From positions 57,241,576 to 57,304,075 of the forward strand of contig CM031604.1 in the NCBI GenBank assembly GCA_018398815.1: 62,500 nt of DNA, written 5' to 3'. Shown in pieces: positions 58,800 through 62,500 of this stretch. This stretch comes from Conus ventricosus (lineage: Eukaryota > Mollusca > Gastropoda > Neogastropoda > Conidae). Position numbers and translations under genes: made by a program. Positions within the stretch are counted from its first letter, which is position 1; every line of letters starts with the position of its first letter. The notes below the pieces were generated by a model. That model was given only the letters and a program-made list of their open reading frames with translations, was not told the origin of the DNA and did not search any database.

Positions 58800-59345
58800 T
58801 GTTTTCATTTTTTCACTCAACCCTGTGACATCGTTTTCTGCCATTAATCAAAGCAACATTACTGAAACTGTTTCCTTTGATTGAAAGAAAGCCTTTGATC
58901 GCCTGAATCGCAACAAAGTATAACGAAAAATAATGTGTACGTTAAAAAAAAAGGAGAAAATTCGCAGCAGTCCATATTTTTTTTAGGTTACTTCATGAGG
59001 ACAGAGTCCGGCGTGTTTACTGTATTGGTACACACTCCTCTAAAGGAATCGTAGATTGCGGTGTACCACAAGGCTCTGTTCTCAGACCTTTTTTATTTTT
59101 ATTTTGTTCGTTTGTTTGTTTAAGTAAATGATCTGCCGATGCTCACATAGCATAATGCTACGGTGATATATTCGCTAATGTCAGTTCTCTTTACTGTAGT
59201 AATGCAGACGTCATATTATTTCAACGATCCTCACAACAAAGAATACACAGCGCCTCAGAATGGTGTTACCAAACTCATATGACCCCTAATGCGCACAAAT
59301 ACATGGTTTTAGCATCAAGACAAAAATACCATTTTGTTTGGTCTA
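58800..59345 (+). pseudogene. Decayed non-LTR (LINE) reverse transcriptase fragment
   Basis: Plus-strand frames give SFD-stop-KKAFDRLNRNKV (motif A region, 58877-58920), DRVRRVYCIGTHSSKGIVDC-GVPQGSVLRP (motif B, 59000-59090), a frame change in a T-rich tract, and ADVILF followed by SEWCYQ and NAHKYMVLASRQKYH (59205-59330). The order and wording match jockey/CR1-type LINE reverse transcriptases. Stops, a T-tract expansion and a missing YADD Tyr-Ala context show that it is dead. A GA microsatellite truncates it at 59372. Confidence 0.8.
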
Positions 59346-59366
59346 GATTGAGAGAAAGGTGGGGGC

Positions 59367-59371
<5 letters not shown>

Positions 59372-59417
<46 letters not shown>

Positions 59418-59435
59418 AAAGAGGGGGGGGGGAGG
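59372..59435. repeat. (GA)n microsatellite
   Basis: GA repeats followed by a G-rich run. The next 59436-60060 is non-repetitive and non-coding as far as I can tell, with several CGTCA/GTGACTTTGATGACTT short repeats near 59750-59790. Confidence 0.93.
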
Positions 59436-60069
59436 GAGAGATGAGCGGGAAAGGAGAGCGCACGACATCAATCATTCTCACATCATCATATTTCACAGAA
59501 AACGTGCACATACATTTCAAAGTTCAAACCGCTCTTCCCTCGCATGCAAACGAAGTTGGTTTCTTTCCCTTACGCGTCCACTTCGCCATCATGCTCCACC
59601 CAAGGAGCTGCCACTGGAATCTTCAAAGCCAATTTTCTCTCGTAATCAAATTCGCCCCACTTTCAAAGACGTTTCGTCATTCGACCAAAACGTCACGCAG
59701 ATAACGGGGCTGTCCTTGAGAGAAGATCCGAACCTCAAAGCCGTAACGGTGTGACTTTGATGACTTCAACGTTGTGACTTTGATGACTTTGACCGGTCCT
59801 TAACTCCACGCTGGGCCGTTTACGGTTGTAACGACCGCGATTCCGATGACGTGTAAGTCACGTGGACCACATGTGGTGTCTCACGCGCGATCAGGGGAGG
59901 TGAAATTATAGCGGCACGGGGGGATAATCAGAGCTAATTTGGCCCAGTGGGTGATCGGGCTTTGTGATTAGCCTCCCTTTCTGGTGGTAGTGGAGAGGGG
60001 GACAGGGGAAGTTTTTAGGTAAAGTTGGTCTTTCATCTTGTGGACGTGGATCACGGAAGCTGGATTCTG

Positions 60070-60204
60070 TCTCTCTGTCTGTCTATCTATCTGTCTGCTT
60101 ATCTCTCTATCTGTCTGTCTGTTTCTCTATCTCTCTATCTATCTGTCTGTTTATCTATCTATCTCTGACTAGTTCATCTCTCGCTCTAACATCTCTCTTT
60201 CTTA

Positions 60205-60267
<63 letters not shown>

Positions 60268-60335
60268 AACACTTCCCTCTCTCTCCCTCCCTCCCTTCCC
60301 CTCACTCTCTCTGTTCTCTCTGTCTGTCTGTCCGT
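60070..60335. repeat. TCTG/TCTA/CT pyrimidine-rich array
   Basis: CTGTCTGTCTATCTATCTGT-type tetranucleotides, then (CT)n at about 60208-60265, then further CT and CCT variants. Confidence 0.93.
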
Positions 60336-60574
60336 TTGGTTGTCTGTCCTGGACCACTTAGATTTGATTCATCTGTGCACATTCTCGCTGAACCAAACTT
60401 GATGTCGATTGAAATCGCTATCTGTACGCAATTCTGCCCACATAAACAGTTACGATACAAAATTAGATTTTTTTTCAGAGGCTAATGGAAGTAGGTAGCG
60501 GGTGTCTGAAGTTATTTTTTGTATCCTTACTTAAATAGCCTTCCTTCATATGTATATAGCATTGAATTAGAGTG

Positions 60575-60610
60575 AGACAGAGAGAGAGGGGGGGCACAGA
60601 GAGAGAGAGA

Positions 60611-60654
<44 letters not shown>

Positions 60655-60670
60655 GCAGGGGGGGGGGGGG
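60575..60670. repeat. (GA)n microsatellite with poly-G
   Basis: Interrupted GA repeats ending in AGGCAGGGGGGGGG. Confidence 0.93.
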
Positions 60671-60835
60671 CAGAGGGAGAGAGGCTACGACACATTGAGG
60701 AAACTTGAACTGAAGGTAAAGTGTGGTTAAATGTACACGAAAATCTACCAATATAGGCGAAGATTATACATGGAAAAGATAAAAAGGAGAGCAAGAGGAA
60801 ATTCAAAGCATTAAGAAAGGTACAATAACTTGTTA

Positions 60836-60847
60836 CACACACACGCA

Positions 60848-60924
<77 letters not shown>

Positions 60925-60960
60925 CGCAAGCACACACGCACGCACGCACGCTCACATACA

Positions 60961-61022
<62 letters not shown>
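60836..61022. repeat. (CA)n array, about 185 bp
   Basis: Long CA repeats with GC-rich interruptions at the start and near 60923-60955. It is the longest CA array in the window. Confidence 0.96.
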
Positions 61023-61024
<2 letters not shown>

Positions 61025-62500
61025 AACAAGAACAACACCTACAAATACCACAACAGTAATAGCAACAGAAAAAAGACTATGCATACGTACTTCGCAACGG
61101 TATTGAAACGTCGCAACTCCCTTCCCCTTCCCTCCCCTCTCCCCTTCTCCAACCTTTCTGTTTTGCCACCTATCCGCCCCCTTCCCTCCTCACCCCATCC
61201 ATCCTCCACCCCTACCCAAAGCTGATGGCCTCAAAATATCGGAAAATTGAAAATAGGCATTAGCCTTTTAAGTGATGATCGGAGCGCCCTTTGTAGTGAC
61301 GGAAAATGGAAGTACTGGTTTGTAAATACCCACCTTTTTTTTTTTGACGAAGTTAAAGAACGGTGAAAATTGTACTTTAATGATTTCACTTTTGATGCCT
61401 TGGATTCCTCAAAGCGTGGAAGAGTAGGAAGGTTCTAAAAGGCCAGAAGGTGGCAATATTGTCACCTTTAAAAAAAAAGCCATGTTCATCTCACTTTAAA
61501 ATAAAAAGAAAGAAAGGAAGAAAGAAAGAAGAACTGAAGCTTGTTATGCTAAAAAGGCATCTGATTTCGTTAAAAAGGTTAACACCGTTGCCCAACTCCC
61601 CCCCCCCTTGTCTCCCGCCCACCACCCACCCCCTTCCTATTCTTTCCCTTTTCCCTCCCTCCCTCCCTCCCTCGCCCCCCCCCCCCCCCTCCCCCAACTC
61701 TCTTTGTAGACTTGTCAACACCTTAACTCGGCGGACAGCCAGTTGTCTCTCGCGTGGTCCAAATCGTCTTACTGTCAGTTCCGATTGTCATCTTCAGCCC
61801 CCATCAACCGATGCTTCCCACCCCCCTCTCCGCCCCCCACACACACCCTCCCTGTCTCTCTCTATCTCCTTATCCCCTCCCCCCCCCCCCCTCCCTTACC
61901 TTCCGCCACCTTTTCCCCATCCCCACCCCCAACCGCTTATTAGCTGTGGGTTTAGAAGACCCCCTAAGTCCTTCTTGACAACTGTGGCCAACAGAAGTTA
62001 ATTAGTGACTTGGGGGGCGGTGGTAGTAGTGGTGGTGGTGGTGGTGGTGGAGGTGGGTATGTTACCAGTGTTGTGTGGGTGAAATGCTTGCCTCCTACCT
62101 ACCTCCTGTGTGTGTCGTGTCAGATGAAATCCAGTTACGTCGTTGGTGGGGTCCGGTGACACGCTCCGTGGAGTCGACAACAGGCATAGGGGAAGAAGAA
62201 AAAAATGGCAGGGGGAGGGATGCGGGATGGAGAGGTGGGGGTGGGGTGGGGCGGGGGCTGGGGGGGGGGGGGGGGAGTGGGAGGAGAAGGGAAGAAGAGA
62301 AAAACAAAAAACAGACAGACAACAAAAAAAAAAAAGGAAAAAATCAAGAAGAGAAAAAGACCGGCCATCTTTGCCCACGTCTTTCATTTCATCTTGACTT
62401 CTTTTTATGTATTCATTTATTTGTTTATTTATTCATTTATTAATATGTATGATGGATGGGTTGATGTATGTATGTACGTATGTGCACCCGTACGGAGGGA
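61023..62500. other. Non-coding low-complexity right edge
   Basis: Contains C-rich, CCT-rich and GGT-rich tracts (61590-61700, 61860-61890, 62018-62052), a poly-G run near 62260-62275, and TTTATTCATTTATT-like sequence near 62405-62440. Long frames here are Pro/Ser- or Gly/Arg-rich shadows. I see no gene. Confidence 0.7.

Noticed and set aside
61450..62001. 183-codon Pro/Ser-rich ORF
   Set aside because: It spans C-rich and CCT-rich low-complexity tracts; the composition alone yields such a frame.

Overview
The window is animal nuclear DNA, most likely from a mollusc and perhaps a marine gastropod. The evidence is one spliced gene of the hillarin/kyphoscoliosis-peptidase (KY) family, very dense CT/CA/TG/poly-G microsatellites, a Penelope-like element, tRNA-derived SINEs, a short SINE 3' domain I associate with molluscs, and TTAGGG repeats. 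The species is inferred, not read from the sequence. Gene content is very low and almost everything else is repetitive.

Layout. (1) 1-1782 holds the last two exons of the KY-like gene on the plus strand, separated by an intron with a ~100 bp minisatellite. (2) 1783-7733 is non-coding, with long simple repeats, a decayed tRNA-Phe-like sequence and a GC-rich patch. (3) 7734-53468 is a tandem pair of ~22-23 kb units (unit 1, 7734-30155; unit 2, 30152-53468), joined at a 4 bp microhomology. The units are nearly identical over long stretches but carry different insertions. Unit 1 alone has a 70 bp retroposed sequence, a fold-back element with a telomere-repeat core and a hairpin satellite. Unit 2 alone has a LINE fragment, a 322 bp retroposon, a nested palindrome, a ~690 bp fold-back element and a ~2.2 kb insert with a 140 bp satellite. 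Several insertions have exact target-site duplications and a matching empty site in the other unit. (4) Inside unit 1, 14.92-22.83 kb looks scrambled; by eye much of it is a low-accuracy version of unit 2 from 37.0 kb to about 44.4 kb, including the Penelope-like element. (5) 53469-62500 is non-coding, with microsatellites, a tRNA-headed SINE, a GC-rich repeat-like block and a decayed LINE reverse transcriptase.

There is no operon or pathway here. The biology lies in the KY-like gene, whose visible domain seems to lack the usual nucleophilic cysteine, and in a set of small or self-complementary mobile sequences. The paired units may be a genuine tandem duplication or two haplotypes joined end to end by the assembler; the insertion differences make the second option a serious one. 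All alignments were made by eye.
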